A DNA stretch of 64,000 nt from positions 4,092,001-4,156,000 of the forward strand of contig JARFIW010000453.1 in NCBI GenBank assembly GCA_036346225.1, given 5' to 3'. Origin of the DNA: Platerodrilus igneus (lineage: Eukaryota; Arthropoda; Insecta; Coleoptera; Lycidae). Made by a program: the position numbers and the translations under genes. This document shows positions 1 through 11,569 of the stretch, in pieces (the stretch's first letter is position 1; each line of letters starts with the position of its first letter). The notes under the pieces were generated by a model. The model saw nothing but the letters and a program-made list of their open reading frames with translations, made no database searches and was not told where the DNA came from.

Positions 1-310
1 CAAGCTAAAGAAGCAATTCGTAAAGGAATCAACGAATAGAATTCTGTATTTTTAGAATACACATCGCACATTGAACGTGTAGTATGTGCATTTCTTCTTC
101 AAGTTGAGTACACGGCCTGACACGAAAATTCTGCAACCAAATGCTCTGTTAACGGAAAATTAATATTATAAATAACAGTAGACGTACAAGGAAATAATGA
201 TTACTGATTTTTCACTAAGCCGGTAAAGTATAAAAATACAGAAAAAATTATGATTAACTAACAATTAAAAATTAGTAACTGTTGAAAAGTGAAATTGAAA
301 CTAACTTTTA
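1..310. repeat. Dispersed non-coding repeat, copy 1
   Basis: This segment resembles 5540-5788 plus the sequence just after 6061. Shared landmarks are a TATAAATAACA stretch about 170 bases in, a following block of short AT-rich words, and a GAAATTGAAA-like end. The second copy is split by an RTE fragment. The TATA-like word suggests an LTR or promoter fragment, but no inverted LTR termini or coding capacity are visible, so the class is unknown. Confidence 0.5.
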
Positions 311-324
311 TTTTCTCTGTATTG

Positions 325-819
325 TCAAGCCACCTTATCAGTGACAGAGAAACATATTTCCAACAAAAGTCGTGCAGAAGATGTTGTTCATCCGCATCAA
401 CACAAACCGACCTTTGCAGACCTCCGCACCAGCTCCGAACCCCATCCCCAGTGGCTTCCTGAGAGTATCAGGAAAGCCGCCAAACAAACACGGATGGGCC
501 AAGCGCCACCGTACCCATGCAACACACAATAACAAGGAACATCGCCAAGAAAAACACAGGAACCCCAACGAATATACCCCGTCACCGGAACACCAGACCT
601 TGCACCCACAGATAGTGCAAACGTCTATCCCGAAATAAAACAAAATACACACAAATGCATTGGAGACAGCAGCCCGCGTCTCAAAATCAATAAATCAGAC
701 AACTTATATGTACATATAGATTTTGCTACTGGCCATTGGTGCATGGATACTCCACTTACCAAATTTACGCACCCTTGGTCGATACAAGATTCACAGAATC
801 CAAAAATATGTGTGAGGTA
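325..819 (+). other. Possible exon or exon relic of an unidentified gene
   Basis: The block is clearly richer in G+C than its surroundings. It follows a pyrimidine tract ending in CAG-like TCAAG at 324, a plausible splice acceptor, and ends near GAG|GTAGTA, a plausible donor. One frame from 341 runs for about 159 codons with a single internal TAA near 531; the C-terminal half contains the words LYVHIDFATGHWCMDTPL. I do not recognise the protein. Overlapping open frames on both strands can arise from base composition alone, so this is an inference from splice-like borders and a long frame, not an identified gene. Confidence 0.3.
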
Positions 820-1742
820 GTACAAACACAATCTCTTAGTTTTTCTTAAAATGTTACCAACGATTTCTAGAGTTACAAAAAAATCAGACCTGTCAGAGAA
901 CAAGACATACATCAACTAAAGACAATCTTTGCTTCAAACTAACAGGAATTTACAATAAATTTTGTAAGTGCCCAGTTACTCATTGCAATCTCTGTAATAA
1001 ACTTAATCGTATAGGAGCCTCCAACGCAAATAGGCATTATACATTTTATTACCAAATTATTAGTTTTTGTCATTTTTCCAGTACTGATCAAACGGCGTAC
1101 ATTCTTAATAAATTTCTTATGCAACAGGATCTTTCACTTAGTAATTTTAAGCCTTGTTAAAAAGTATCATGTATAAGAAACTACTCAACTGTATGATAAA
1201 TAATCAACATGAATAAGCAAATACTCATAATAAAATCTATTCAGTATGATTCATAACCTCAGTTCTTAAGTAAATCGTTTTAGTTAACAATCCTATAAAG
1301 CACGAATTTAATTTAGTGTAAAGTTCAAAGGTCTAAATTTTTAAATGTAATTATTAAGGTGTTAGTTTTCAATAGTTTAAGCTACAAAGATTACAACTTA
1401 ACCTTGGATATCTTCTATTTCGACACAAATAGCCACTAGCGTTGTACGTCAAACAGATGGTTTTCATGACAAAGGAAAATCGACTTACCGACCTCGAACG
1501 TAGAGTGCATATTGATACAAACCCTCTAGTAAATAAACTCAAAACATGTGTGCGCCTCTAATACTGCATAATGACAGCAAAAACTCGTTGTCCACTTTGT
1601 TACGGCAATATCCCAAAAATCAGAACCATAAAAATAAAAAAGCGGAATCCACCTTAGGGGAGAACCATCGTTGAAATCTCTTAACTGTATGTTTCCATTC
1701 GTATACAATTTGTACGCTATAAATTAGCTGTTACGCATAGCC
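820..1742. other. AT-rich region, nothing recognised
   Basis: Only short chance open frames on either strand. No mobile-element motif, RNA gene or strong inverted repeat was seen. Confidence 0.5.
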
Positions 1743-1857
1743 AAAAACTATCCGTGTTGACCAAAAATTTTTGTGTCAAATAAAAACTTTAATGTTGACT
1801 AAAAACTGCAGTGTTGATTAAAAATCTCCGTGTTAACTAAAAATTTCAGTGTTGCGC
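1743..1857. repeat. 19-bp minisatellite, six units
   Basis: Six head-to-tail units of 19-20 bp, each beginning AAAAA and ending with a GTGTTGACT-like core, with changes concentrated in the middle of the unit. Nothing indicates a function. Confidence 0.85.
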
Positions 1858-2430
1858 ATGATGAACTATCTAACTCATTTGGATCGATTTACTACATAAT
1901 TGAAATTGCGAGTCGCAAGTCACCCTTTAATATTAACTTTTGCATCTTAATACTAAGACGGCAAAGGCTCGACTCTTGTAGTCCGTGAACAAACGGGGCT
2001 TCAACACATGAGTATTCAGAACAACAGGTGCGCATTATCGCTTTAAATTACATCGCCTTGAAGATAATTTATGGAATTTCCAACAAGCACGTACGACTTG
2101 TAACATAACGTTAAACACAAAACTGAAGTACTTTTTAACGTAAATTTGTTTACTACATAATTAGAATAAAAGGACTATAAATAGAGTGCTTTAAAATTAC
2201 GATAATTTTCTTTTAATTATGTATAAGTTCTAGACTTACGAATTATATTAAATCAAAAAGGGAATCTAAAATTTTTGTAACACAATACAGAATTTATATG
2301 CGTTACTGCTAAAGAGGAAAACAAAACGATACAAAATTAAGTGTAATTTGACTTAACCTATTGAAATCGTAAGTAGAATTTGATTATTTGAATTGCTTTT
2401 TTTATAAAGGGATTATTCTAGGGATTTTCT
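1858..2430. other. AT-rich region, nothing recognised
   Basis: No credible coding frame. Some words near 2360-2410, around GAAATCGTAAGTA, recur near 6090-6110, suggesting distant relatedness of these intervals. Confidence 0.4.
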
Positions 2431-2502
2431 GTACCACCCGAAGTAGTTTTAAGTACCACCATAAATATTTTAAGTATCACCCTAAATGGTTCTAATCACT
2501 CC
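2431..2502. repeat. 22-bp short tandem repeat, about 3.3 units
   Basis: Units begin GTACCACC or GTATCACC and end TTTTAA or TTCTAA, with a partial fourth unit at TCACTCC. Confidence 0.75.
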
Positions 2503-3517
2503 AATGGAAAATTTTAAACAATACTACAAAGTCACTTCGGGAATTAATGCGTTCACTGAAAGTAATTGTTTTAATCTAATTGGTTTCGAGCCGTTGAAAT
2601 GAAGTTTGTGTAATTTAAGTTTTGAATTTAAATTGGAAGTCAGTTTGTGTAACTTTATTTGTACTCAAATTCTTGTGAAATACGTCTAATTGGGAAACTG
2701 TTTGGATATAACTCAAGACTACTGTAATCAAAATCAGGCTAGTTTATACGTTTTGTTTTTTATAAAGGGCAATTGGAAATGTGCATTGTGTATTTAATAA
2801 TTTTAGGGTGATATTTTATAGTAGTAAGATTTTATTAATTCAATATCTGTTTAAGAAATAATTTATAACGAAGAGCAATCTACACTAGTCTTTGGTTCAA
2901 AAGTGTTTTTTTAAGTGATAGTCGGAGGCAAGACTACTCTAACCCTGAAAGTCCCCATGTGGTTGGTTACCCATTGAGCGCGTCTCCAGGTGGCGGATAG
3001 GAGAAATTTTAGGATATATGGCCAAGGAATTGGCTATCTACTCTGGAAAGGATCGCGATAAGTTTATCTCTTTCAGTGACCCAATGACCTGAGTGGCATA
3101 AGACCCGCAATATGGTGGAGAGAAAGAGACTGTGCTAATGCGGTATAAAATCTGTTTCCTAGCCAAGTGAAAACGATCCCGCGGACCAAACCCCTCAACC
3201 CAAGCTGTAGTTTCGTGGCTAATGGGCCTGCACTGAGGTCAACGAAGCCGGTGGGGCAATTCTGCAACACCGTCATACCGTGCCTTCCCTGCCGTCATGG
3301 TCATGCCCCACGGGCAAGAAGGTGTGGGGGGTCTTGGCTTAACCGCCCTGACCAAGAGGAGATAACCTTGTTAAAAATTCCTAAATCCCGTGGTATAGGA
3401 CCGAACCCAGGAGATGCGTGGCTGGATAGTTGACCAGTCTCAATCGATCCAAAACTCGGGGAACAGGGTGGCACCCCGTTTTATTCACGCCTTTCATGAC
3501 AACAGGAGGCACCTGGC

Positions 3518-3784
3518 ATGGCGACCATTTACACTCCCATACTCGTGGGAACAATCATGAATAATATTGGTGCCACTAGTAAAACTGAACCTGAAGAGGT
3601 GAAACCAGCAATGGGGGATTCCTCAGGTAACAAAAATGTACCCATGGAAGTGGAGCAGATCCGGGACGCAAGGCCGCTTGCAAGACCAGTGTCTGAAACA
3701 CCAGACATGGAGAATACTATAAAGAAACTTGCAGGCACTGGACTGCAAACAAAGAGGCTTTCGGAGCTTAGCGTAGAAAATTAA
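3518..3784 (+). CDS. Short ORF1 remnant of the LINE
   Basis: An 88-codon frame starting ATGGCGACC after a GC-rich leader. The product is acidic and low in complexity, with no visible CCHC knuckle. It corresponds in position to the N-terminus of a LINE ORF1 protein, an RNA-binding chaperone in this class. Full-length ORF1 proteins are several hundred residues, so this is a fragment. The next frame carries the endonuclease relic, reached by a frame change at the end of this ORF. Confidence 0.45.
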   Translation: MATIYTPILVGTIMNNIGATSKTEPEEVKPAMGDSSGNKNVPMEVEQIRDARPLARPVSETPDMENTIKKLAGTGLQTKRLSELSVEN

Positions 3785-4014
3785 GGAAAACCAAGAATAT
3801 CGAATCTGGGACTTGAACGGAGTCACGTCCGTCCACTATGTAAGCTGATGGAGGACTGCGGTATAACTCTTATCCAGGAACCTTGGATTTGCAAGGGAAA
3901 GGTGCTAGGACTGAGTTCAATCGGTGGGACATTTGTATATAGTAGATCCACTGATAGACCCAGGACTTGTATATTAATCAACTTACCAGGGTCAGCACAA
4001 TATGTCTTTTAGGC
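3785..4014 (+). pseudogene. APE-type endonuclease fragment of the LINE
   Basis: The frame starting at 3785 reads through CKLMEDCGITLIQEPW, then a GKVLGLSSIGGTFVYS stretch and RPRTCILI. These match the start of the apurinic-like endonuclease of I/LOA/Jockey-type LINEs, where LIQEPW carries the conserved catalytic glutamate. The domain stops at 4014 and the remaining catalytic motifs (GDFN and SDH types) are absent, so it cannot be active. The clade within the I/Jockey group is uncertain. Confidence 0.65.
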
Positions 4015-4222
4015 TGCAGGGCGGCGAAGCCGTTTGGCCGACGCACCCGCCAGGTGGAGTGGTTTTAGTGGGTATGCCGCAAGGAGAGTCCCACACTTTT
4101 GCTATAAAAGCTTTCCACTCCACCGGGTTTGGAGAACTATCAAAAAAAAACCCTGAAAGTCAATTATCTGTATATGCGGCAGCGATAATTGATACTTTGG
4201 TGGATGTTGAATCTTTTACGTG

Positions 4223-5539
4223 ATTTGCTTCGCTCTACTTACTTATTTTACTTTATTATTGATAATTATTGTGAATATTTGTATTTTTAAAACTTTGGAG
4301 AGACTTAATATACCGATTGATTTGGAGAGAGTTTGTGTTCTACACGCAGAATTTAATTTAGGTAGGAGATTCTATTACAGTGAATAGAGGAGGTGACTAC
4401 AATTTCAGTAGCTAAAGAAAATTGGCACTCAACGTAAGGGATGTCTTTTTAAGATTTCTTATACTACATCAGATTATTAGCGCTACCAACGCGGGATCTC
4501 TAATATCACATCAATATGTATTGTTGAGAAAAGGGCGCCATTTTAATCCATATGGGTTGAGTACCAACTCTAATTGAGTAAATATAAAAGAACCAGCTAT
4601 TATTAAAAACGTTTGATGTTGAGAATGCGCTTTATATGAGCGAAATTGGGAACGATTTTATGCATCATTTCATTCATTCCGGATGGAAACTATTAACAAA
4701 TATAAAGCAGCGAAATCTTTATTAAAAAGCGTTTTATTTTGAAGAAATTGAGTATACGTCATTTCATTCACTAGCATTGAGCGTTATTAATGGAATAAGC
4801 ATATTAACAGGTGCTTTCCTTTCACCATCTTACTAAGATATTCTTACCTAACCTAAGTTATACTTAGTTATTTCGTATGTTCTCTCACGTACCTAGTAGT
4901 TCAAATAACTCAGATTTTTTTCCGATCGCAAGTGTACCTACAAACTGCCTTACATTTAAGTAAAATGGATTGTTTATGAGGTGATCTTTTGTTATAGCGT
5001 TGATTGAAGTATAGTAGTAAATAGTAATTATATTAATTTTGAATTTCAATTATTTACCGATTCACTACCGAAAGAGGCATGTCTTATGCAATTTGCATAC
5101 GCCTTCATAATAACAAAAAGCACCCAGTTGTTTACAACTGCAAATGTGAGGTTAATTTGATGAATTCAGTATTTTGCGGAAAGTACGTTCCATTCAAACA
5201 AGTTAGGCTAGCTAAGCTACTTCACTTTCATGAAAGATAATCCTTTGTACTAAGTTGTAAAAGGAAAGCGTCTATTGTTAACTGAAAAGCTGTATTTATT
5301 TTAAAAGATCATGTAAATATCAATAATCGCGCAAATGTTAAATTGGGAACTTCGAAGTCTTATTACAATCCATCGGTCACGTAGCATAGAAAATTTTTGT
5401 TGAACAAACTTGTTGAACACTAGCAGATGATAAAACGCTATCAAAACAAAGCTGTTATGTACATTTGGAGATTTAAGAATTCTTTATAAACATTGTTATT
5501 TTTACCTAGGAGAATGACATCGAACTAGAGGTATTAGAA
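4223..5539. other. AT-rich region, nothing recognised
   Basis: No coding frame or element terminus recognised. Around 4590-4800 two intervals share TTTATTAAAAA and ATCATTTCATTCA-type words at similar spacing, possibly an old degenerate duplication. Confidence 0.4.
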
Positions 5540-6110
5540 GGATTCAACGACTAAAATATTTAAATTCAAATAGTTCACTGGATGTAGTGTACGTGCCAAT
5601 CATCACGTCCAATACGAGATGTGGCGTGAAAATCCCTTCGAACAAATGTTCTGTTATCGGAACTAATATTTATAAATAACAATATATGTACTAAGAGAGA
5701 TTGATTCTTGATTCTTTAGTAACCCAGTAAAGTGAAAATACGTAAAGTGCTACGTATAAGCGATAATTAAAAATCATTAGATAATGAAAAATGAGAAATA
5801 GTAGGGGAACAAGAATGTCTGTGGAAAAAAAAAGGAGAAATAGAAGGGCAGAATACGTTCTTAGGCATTTTTGGGGAATAGTATGGGATAAATTACAAGC
5901 AAGGAAAAAAGAGTTAGATATAGACCTAGATCAGATAGTGATAGATGCATACTGTGCAAATTTCAGGGAAATCTGTAGGTTAGTTTAGAATAGGAAACAA
6001 TGATGGTACGCGTCTAACCAGTTCCAGGACTGAAGACCTAATGATGATGAATGATGATGATTGAAAATTGAAATTAAGTCTCAACGTGGCCGATTCGAAT
6101 CGTAAGTAAA
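5540..6110. repeat. Dispersed non-coding repeat, copy 2, split by an RTE fragment
   Basis: 5540-5788 and 6062 onward together resemble positions 1-310, including the TATAAATAACA word near 5672. The RTE insertion at 5789-6061 interrupts the copy, with similar TGAAAAATGA and TGAAAATTGA words at the two borders. Confidence 0.5.
5789..6061 (+). mobile_element. 5'-truncated RTE LINE, 3' end only
   Basis: This matches the C-terminal end of the RTE copies elsewhere in the window: the word GCAAATTTCAGGGAAATCTG, then a CAGAATAGGAAACAATG-like block, then ACTGAAGACCTAATGATGATG. The ATGATG run is the simple-repeat tail of this family. About 270 bp survive, in line with target-primed reverse transcription that stopped early. 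Confidence 0.8.
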
Positions 6111-7630
6111 ATTTGCTTGTTTGTATTTTAGAAAGCTGGATAACTAATGATTATTGCTTGTCTGCGTATTACAGAGCATGGGTGGTCAGTTCTTTTCTAG
6201 TTTAGATTCTTGTGGCGGAGCCGTTGGTTTTTGTACAGTATTAAAAGGAACAAGAAAAAAGTATAGATACGATAAATGGATTTGAGTAGAAATGACGGGT
6301 GAACGCTCTAACAACATTATTTATAAATTTCTCTAAAAAAAAAATACAAAATAAACCACAATAAACATACAGGGAGTATTATTTATAAACTCACACCAGT
6401 ACTTCAAGGTAAGGTAGTCACGTTCAGAATGAATATGCTGATGCGCTTCCAACACTCGTTCACCGCAACAGATTCTACGTAGCGCGTTCTGATTGGTCGA
6501 GGAAACAACGTGTCCGTTTCATGACCATGTGAATCGTCTACTCTACAAAATTGCATAATAATAAATGCTATTCCTCTTAAACATTGCAGAGGGAAAGACT
6601 AAACCACATTTATAATGCGTAATACCCTTAAATTAATTATACAAAAATTACCTAAAAATAATTATTTACTAAAATGTTTTGTAAAACGTTTTTTAACGCA
6701 TAACATCTTTTCTTACACTAATTCCCCTATATGTTAGTTCAATGTATAACTTGTTACTTAGCTCATGGTATTTCGTAGAGCACCTAGAGTTCGAAATAAA
6801 GATAAGGAAAGCGCTTCATTAAAAAAAATAATAGGTTATTTTAAATCTTTCACATCTATGTTTTTTTCTAATGGATTATAAAAAAAATCCATCTTTGTTT
6901 ATTAGTAGAATAATATTAAACAAGATATTTTTTATGCAAATGTAAAGAATCAGCCAGTACCTACGTAATAAAACCCAACATTTTTGTTCAAATTACATAG
7001 AGACATTTCAAAAATTCTATTCAAATTTTGCAAAATCTATGATCAATTTTCCTGGCATTTGACAAATCTCACAAATCTTTAAGAAATCTATATCTTTAAC
7101 AAACTTGGTGTGCTCCTCAAGGATTTAGTTGTTAACCTGAAACGCTTGTGCGTTAGTTAAGTACACATTAGGATATAGAAATAAATTTATAAAATATCAA
7201 TTGGTTTAATGGGCTTCAGCAAAACATCATCCTGAAGAATGTATAGAAGTTTAGGTAGTTTACATTTTATAAATGATCTATATCATTATAATGTTAAAGT
7301 AAAATACAAAAATTAACAGAGAAGCAGCTAATGCAGATTAAATATAATCAGCGATAAAAATCGTCGTATTAATTTAGAAAAATACTGAAAGTAAAAGTTG
7401 GTATTGCGCTATGTTTTTCTATGTATTGTTATTAAGACCGTTTCCAAATTAATGAGATTTAAAATTTCGCATAAATCAATCTGGGAAACTAGAACATTGA
7501 AATAGTAGTAATGTTTACACATAAATGTTCTTGTTAAAGGAGTTCTCTTAATCATACCTGGCCAGATGGCGGTTACATTAGGTTTTTTTTTTATTAGGTT
7601 AATGTATGTTTATTTCCAAATTTACTGTTA
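6111..7630. other. AT-rich region, nothing firmly recognised
   Basis: No credible gene. A stretch near 6430-6540 is less AT-rich and contains GTTCTGATTGGTCGAGG, a CCAAT-type word also seen in the LTR-like blocks further right, so an LTR relic is possible. Confidence 0.35.
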
Positions 7631-7639
7631 ATAGAGTTC

Positions 7640-8995
7640 AAACCGATTCTGAAAAGACCTGCACCTTGAAAATGTTCTAAAATACTAGAATGGCTAGAAT
7701 GGCTTGCGTGTTTCAGTGAACTAAAAACCAAACTATAGGTTTAACCAAATTAGTGGAAAACCAGACTAACACAGGTTCCAGTGGGGGTCGGTAAGACACT
7801 CTAAAACACACCACTGCGATGTGGAAGACAACGTGAAATCACCTCCCAAGTACACAGTGTACTGAAAATATTTCAAAGTGATGGCATACTCTGGAGTAAA
7901 AGATTCCGGGGTTAAAATAGTCCCCCATTCGGATCTCCGAGAGGGGACAACTTCGGAAGATATGATCGGAAAGTTTAAAAGAAGAGCAGGGAACATTTTG
8001 TGAGTCGGAGTGTGAAATGTCAGAACCATGAGGCAAGTAGGTAAGCTAGAGACCTTGAGAAGTGAAATGGATAGGTTAAAATTAGATATAGAAGGGATTA
8101 GCAAAGATCAGTGGCCAGAGACGGGGATTTTTTTGAGTGGAAGATTTTAGGGTAATTCATACAGAATCAGAGAAAGGAAATTTGGGTGTGGGTCATGCGG
8201 AACAAAATAGGGTACTGCGTAGAAAACTACTTACAAAAGAACGAAAGAGTTCTCATGGTTAGATTAAAATCTAAACAGGTAAGTACAGTAATAATACAAT
8301 ACAGGCCTACTTCTAGCTAAACTGTGGAGAAGATATACTAAGATTCGTAAAAGAACATGAAAATTTAATAATTACAGGAGATTTTAATGCAGTGGTAGGC
8401 GAGGGTATAGAAGCAGCAGTAGTAAGTTTATTTGGTTTAGGAACGAGAAATAATAGGGAAAATAGGCTGGTAGAATTTTGCGACAAAAACAATTTAATCA
8501 TCACAAACACATTATTTCAACAGCATGCTCTAGAAGACGATATACGTGGAAGATGCCAAGAAATATAGAAAGATATCAAATAGATTACATTCTTGTTAGA
8601 CAACAGTTTAGGAATCAAGTAAAAGAAGCTACCCAGAAGCAGATATAGACACTGACCACAACATCGTAATTATGAAGGTCGCACTTAAATTTAAAAATTT
8701 GAAAAAAGAAACGGAAAAAGGTACTTTGACTTTAAAAAACTAAAAGATAAAAATATTCAAAAAAGATTCGAAAAAAAGTCAAATGAATTGTTGAAAGATA
8801 CCAGAAAAATATCTGATACTAAGGAAGTAGAAACAGAATGATATAGCATTAAATCCAGCTTAGTCATGGCAGCCAGAGATTCTGGGGTATACACAAAAAG
8901 AAAATAGGAAACCATGGATAACAAAGTATATCCTGAATTTAATAGAAGAAAAACGAGAATACAAAAATAAAGTGGAAGATGACTGGAGATATAAG
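7640..8995 (+). mobile_element. RTE-clade LINE copy A, 5' part, decayed
   Basis: The copy begins with the same leader seen at 12600 (GACCTGCACCTTG, then a CTTGCGTGTTT-like word). It continues through a decayed endonuclease: the GGTAAGCTAGAGACCTTGAG block, GAGATTTTAATGCAGTGGTAG (the GDFNAVV motif) and a GACCACAAC block (the DH motif). Frameshifts and stops are frequent. It ends abruptly in the linker upstream of the reverse transcriptase, where a second RTE segment starts that repeats about 430 bp of the same sequence. Confidence 0.8.
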
Positions 8996-11090
8996 GAGAA
9001 ATCAAATAGATTTTATTCTTGTTCGACAACGGTTTAGAAACCAGGTAAAAGACTGTAAAAACTACCCAGAAGCAGATATAGACACTGACCACAACATGGT
9101 AATTATAAAACCGTACTTAAATTAAAAAATTTGGAAAAATGAACGGAAAAAGGCACTTTGAAATTGAGAAACTAAAAGATAAAGAGATCCACAAAATATT
9201 TGAGAAAAAGTCAAATAAAGTTCTGAAAGACAATGGAAAAACCTTTGATGCTAAGAAAGTAGAGACAGACTGGAATAACATTAAGTCCAGCTTAGCTATA
9301 GCGGCCGGAGATACTCTGAATTTAATAGAAGAAAGACGAAAATACAAAAACAAACCAAACAAAGCATGAAAACAGAGATACAAAGTCATAAAATCGAAAA
9401 TTATTCGCAAATGCATGAAAGCTAAAGAACAATTGATTGATGAAGAGTGTAAAGAGGTACAAACTTAGATTGAAATAGGAAAGACAGACGAAGCACACAA
9501 ACTAATTAGACTGAATTTTAGGAATATAAAACCGTATAGCAATAATATAAGGGACGTGGAAGAAACATCATTTCAGAAAATGTAGAGAAAGTGGTTGTTA
9601 GATGGTAAGAATATATAGGGAATGCATATGTAGGATAGGAAGTAGAAGCACTACAATAGGGATAAGACATTGAAAAGGATCATGTAGAACATCCTATACA
9701 TAGAGATGAGTTTGAATTAGCATTTATTGCCGTTTGATAAGCAGTAACAGAAAGTTTCTTCCAACTTGTAAGTTATATATCTGAGACATGCGAGATACCC
9801 AAAGATTTCAAACCTAACATCATGGTCACTATACCAAAAACGAAGGGTGCGGAATGCGGATACATGTGAAAACTTTCGAGCAATAAGTTTAACAGCAAAC
9901 GTATCAAAAATATTAACTAGAGATGTACAAAGACGCATTGAAAAACTGGATGACGAAATACTAAGAGAAGATCAATTTGGGTTTAGGTGAAACAGGGGAA
10001 CACGGGAGGCCATTTTAGCTTTAAGAGTGTTAATAAAAAAAAAACAATAGATAAAAGAGGAAAGCGTGTATATAGGGTTTTTAGATCTGGAAAAAGTACT
10101 CAAAAATGTAAAATAGGAGAGATTGGACTGAGTTATAAGGATAGAATAGTACATAGCATACGTAAAGACAAATCAGCGGTAATAGAATTATAGTATGAAC
10201 GTATATATTAGAAAAGGGGTGAGACACGGATGGACCATATTTCCGTTAATTTTTAAGTTGTATATCGAAGAGGCAATAAATACTGTCAAGTGCAGGAAGA
10301 CATTTGGAATTATTATGCAGGAACAAACGATTAGTATGCTTAGATTTGTACATGATATAGCGGTATTAGCATGTATCAAGGAAGAGTTAGAAGCAGTTCT
10401 TAATGATATGGAAAAAGTATACTAACAGAGCGATACGGTATGAAAATTAACAAAAATAAAACTAAAGGATGAGTATGTAAAGAAGGGATAAATAAGTCAA
10501 AAACCAGAATACACATAGGAAACGAGAAATTACAAGAAGTTAAAGATTTCTGCTACCTAGGAAGTCAAATAACACAACGTGGGAAGAGCGCAAAAGATAT
10601 GAAAAACGATCAGCTCAAGGCCGTGCTGCATTTAACAAGAAAAAGCAACCACTACTGTAATCAAAGACAACAAACATAGAGACAAGGAAACATTGCTGAA
10701 AACGTATGTTTTGAACATAGCATTGTACGGCTGTGAAACGTGGACAGTGGAAGAAGCGAACAGGAAAAGGCCTTTGAAATGTGGTGCTACAGACGTATCA
10801 TGAAGATATCATGGACGAACAAAGTTAAGAACAAGGAGGTTTTCGAAATAGCAGGGGAAGAAAGAAATATATGGAAAACAGCAAAAATTTGAGAGACAGG
10901 TCGTAATATATTAGAAGCTCAGAAAGGAAGAAGAGAGGTATAGGTAGGCTTAGATTAAACTATTGCACATAGATAGTGAAAGATGTAGGCTGTGGTAATT
11001 TCAGGGAACTGTGTAGGTTAGCTCAGAATAGGAAACAATGGAAGTACGCCTCAGACCAATTCTATGACGGATTTTTAGTTGGAATTGTTT
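8996..11090 (+). mobile_element. RTE-clade LINE copy A2, endonuclease end to C-terminus, decayed
   Basis: This begins inside the end of the endonuclease domain (TAGATTTTATTCTTGTTCGAC, about 430 bp after the matching point of copy A). It then carries the linker, reverse transcriptase and C-terminal region. Readable pieces include KGVRHGWTIFP before motif B and RFVHDIAVLA at motif C near 10350, where the usual catalytic pair after the aromatic residue has His in place of the first Asp. The C-terminal frame ends with NFRELCRLAQNRKQWKYAS near 11040. Many stops make it non-functional. Confidence 0.8.
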
Positions 11091-11569
11091 ATAAGACAGG
11101 TACAGGTCATCACTATGAAAGAATATCCAGCTACCACAATGATAAAGTCACATTAGGAAAAGACCCTTAATTTAAATATTTCTTTAATTCAATAAAAATT
11201 TAGTAGTATTTTAAGATATGGAAATAAAAGTAGAGTATGAGGTGACGCGATTTTAGATACGAAAGCAAGAAGATCCGGAAATTGCTGGGATAAGACTGTT
11301 TGGCACCCTTATTTTTAACAACTAGTAAAGCCTTTCAACGTAAGTGGCACTTACAAAGTAGTTTTGTATTTCGGCCATTTTATATTTTATTTTTATTATT
11401 TTATCATTTTCTCATAGGATCCCACTCCCGCACCACTGTAGTTAGCTGTGAACTCTTAAAAATGTTCGAGGTTCTCGCCCCTCCTCGTCAAATCTAATTT
11501 CGAGACGTAACGTCATTTTGACCCACAACAAACAGCTTGGGTGTTATTTACTTTAAGGGACTCTTGTAT
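11091..11569. other. Unassigned region
   Basis: No element or gene recognised. A 65-codon frame at 11300-11497 has no family resemblance that I can see. Confidence 0.35.

Larger units (their letters stand above)
2954..4148 (+). mobile_element. Internally deleted I/LOA-like LINE with target duplication
   Basis: The 13-bp word AACCCTGAAAGTC occurs at 2941-2953 and again at 4149-4161, directly after a run of nine or so A residues. This is the expected structure of a LINE insertion: target duplication, 5' leader, body, poly(A), target duplication. The interior is GC-rich compared with the flanks. It contains a roughly 560-bp leader, a short first ORF and the beginning of an endonuclease domain, and then jumps to a short 3' region. 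Most of the endonuclease and all of the reverse transcriptase are missing, so it must have moved, if it moved in this form, with enzymes supplied in trans. Confidence 0.75.

Noticed and set aside
338..652. 104-codon minus-strand frame rich in Cys and Trp
   Set aside because: It overlaps open frames on both strands in a GC-rich patch; the plus-strand frame is longer and has splice-like borders, so the minus frame looks like a shadow.
3073..3433. Open frames of 67-88 codons on both strands in the LINE leader
   Set aside because: They lie in the GC-rich 5' leader of the deleted LINE, before its ORF1, and show no family motif.
6160..6240. Possible exon after TGTCTGCGTATTACAG reading MGGQFFSSLDSCGGAVGF
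   Set aside because: The donor is weak, there is no phase-compatible partner nearby, and the peptide is too short to support a gene.
9717..9938. 73-codon minus-strand frame
   Set aside because: Lies opposite decayed RTE reverse transcriptase coding sequence; a shadow frame.
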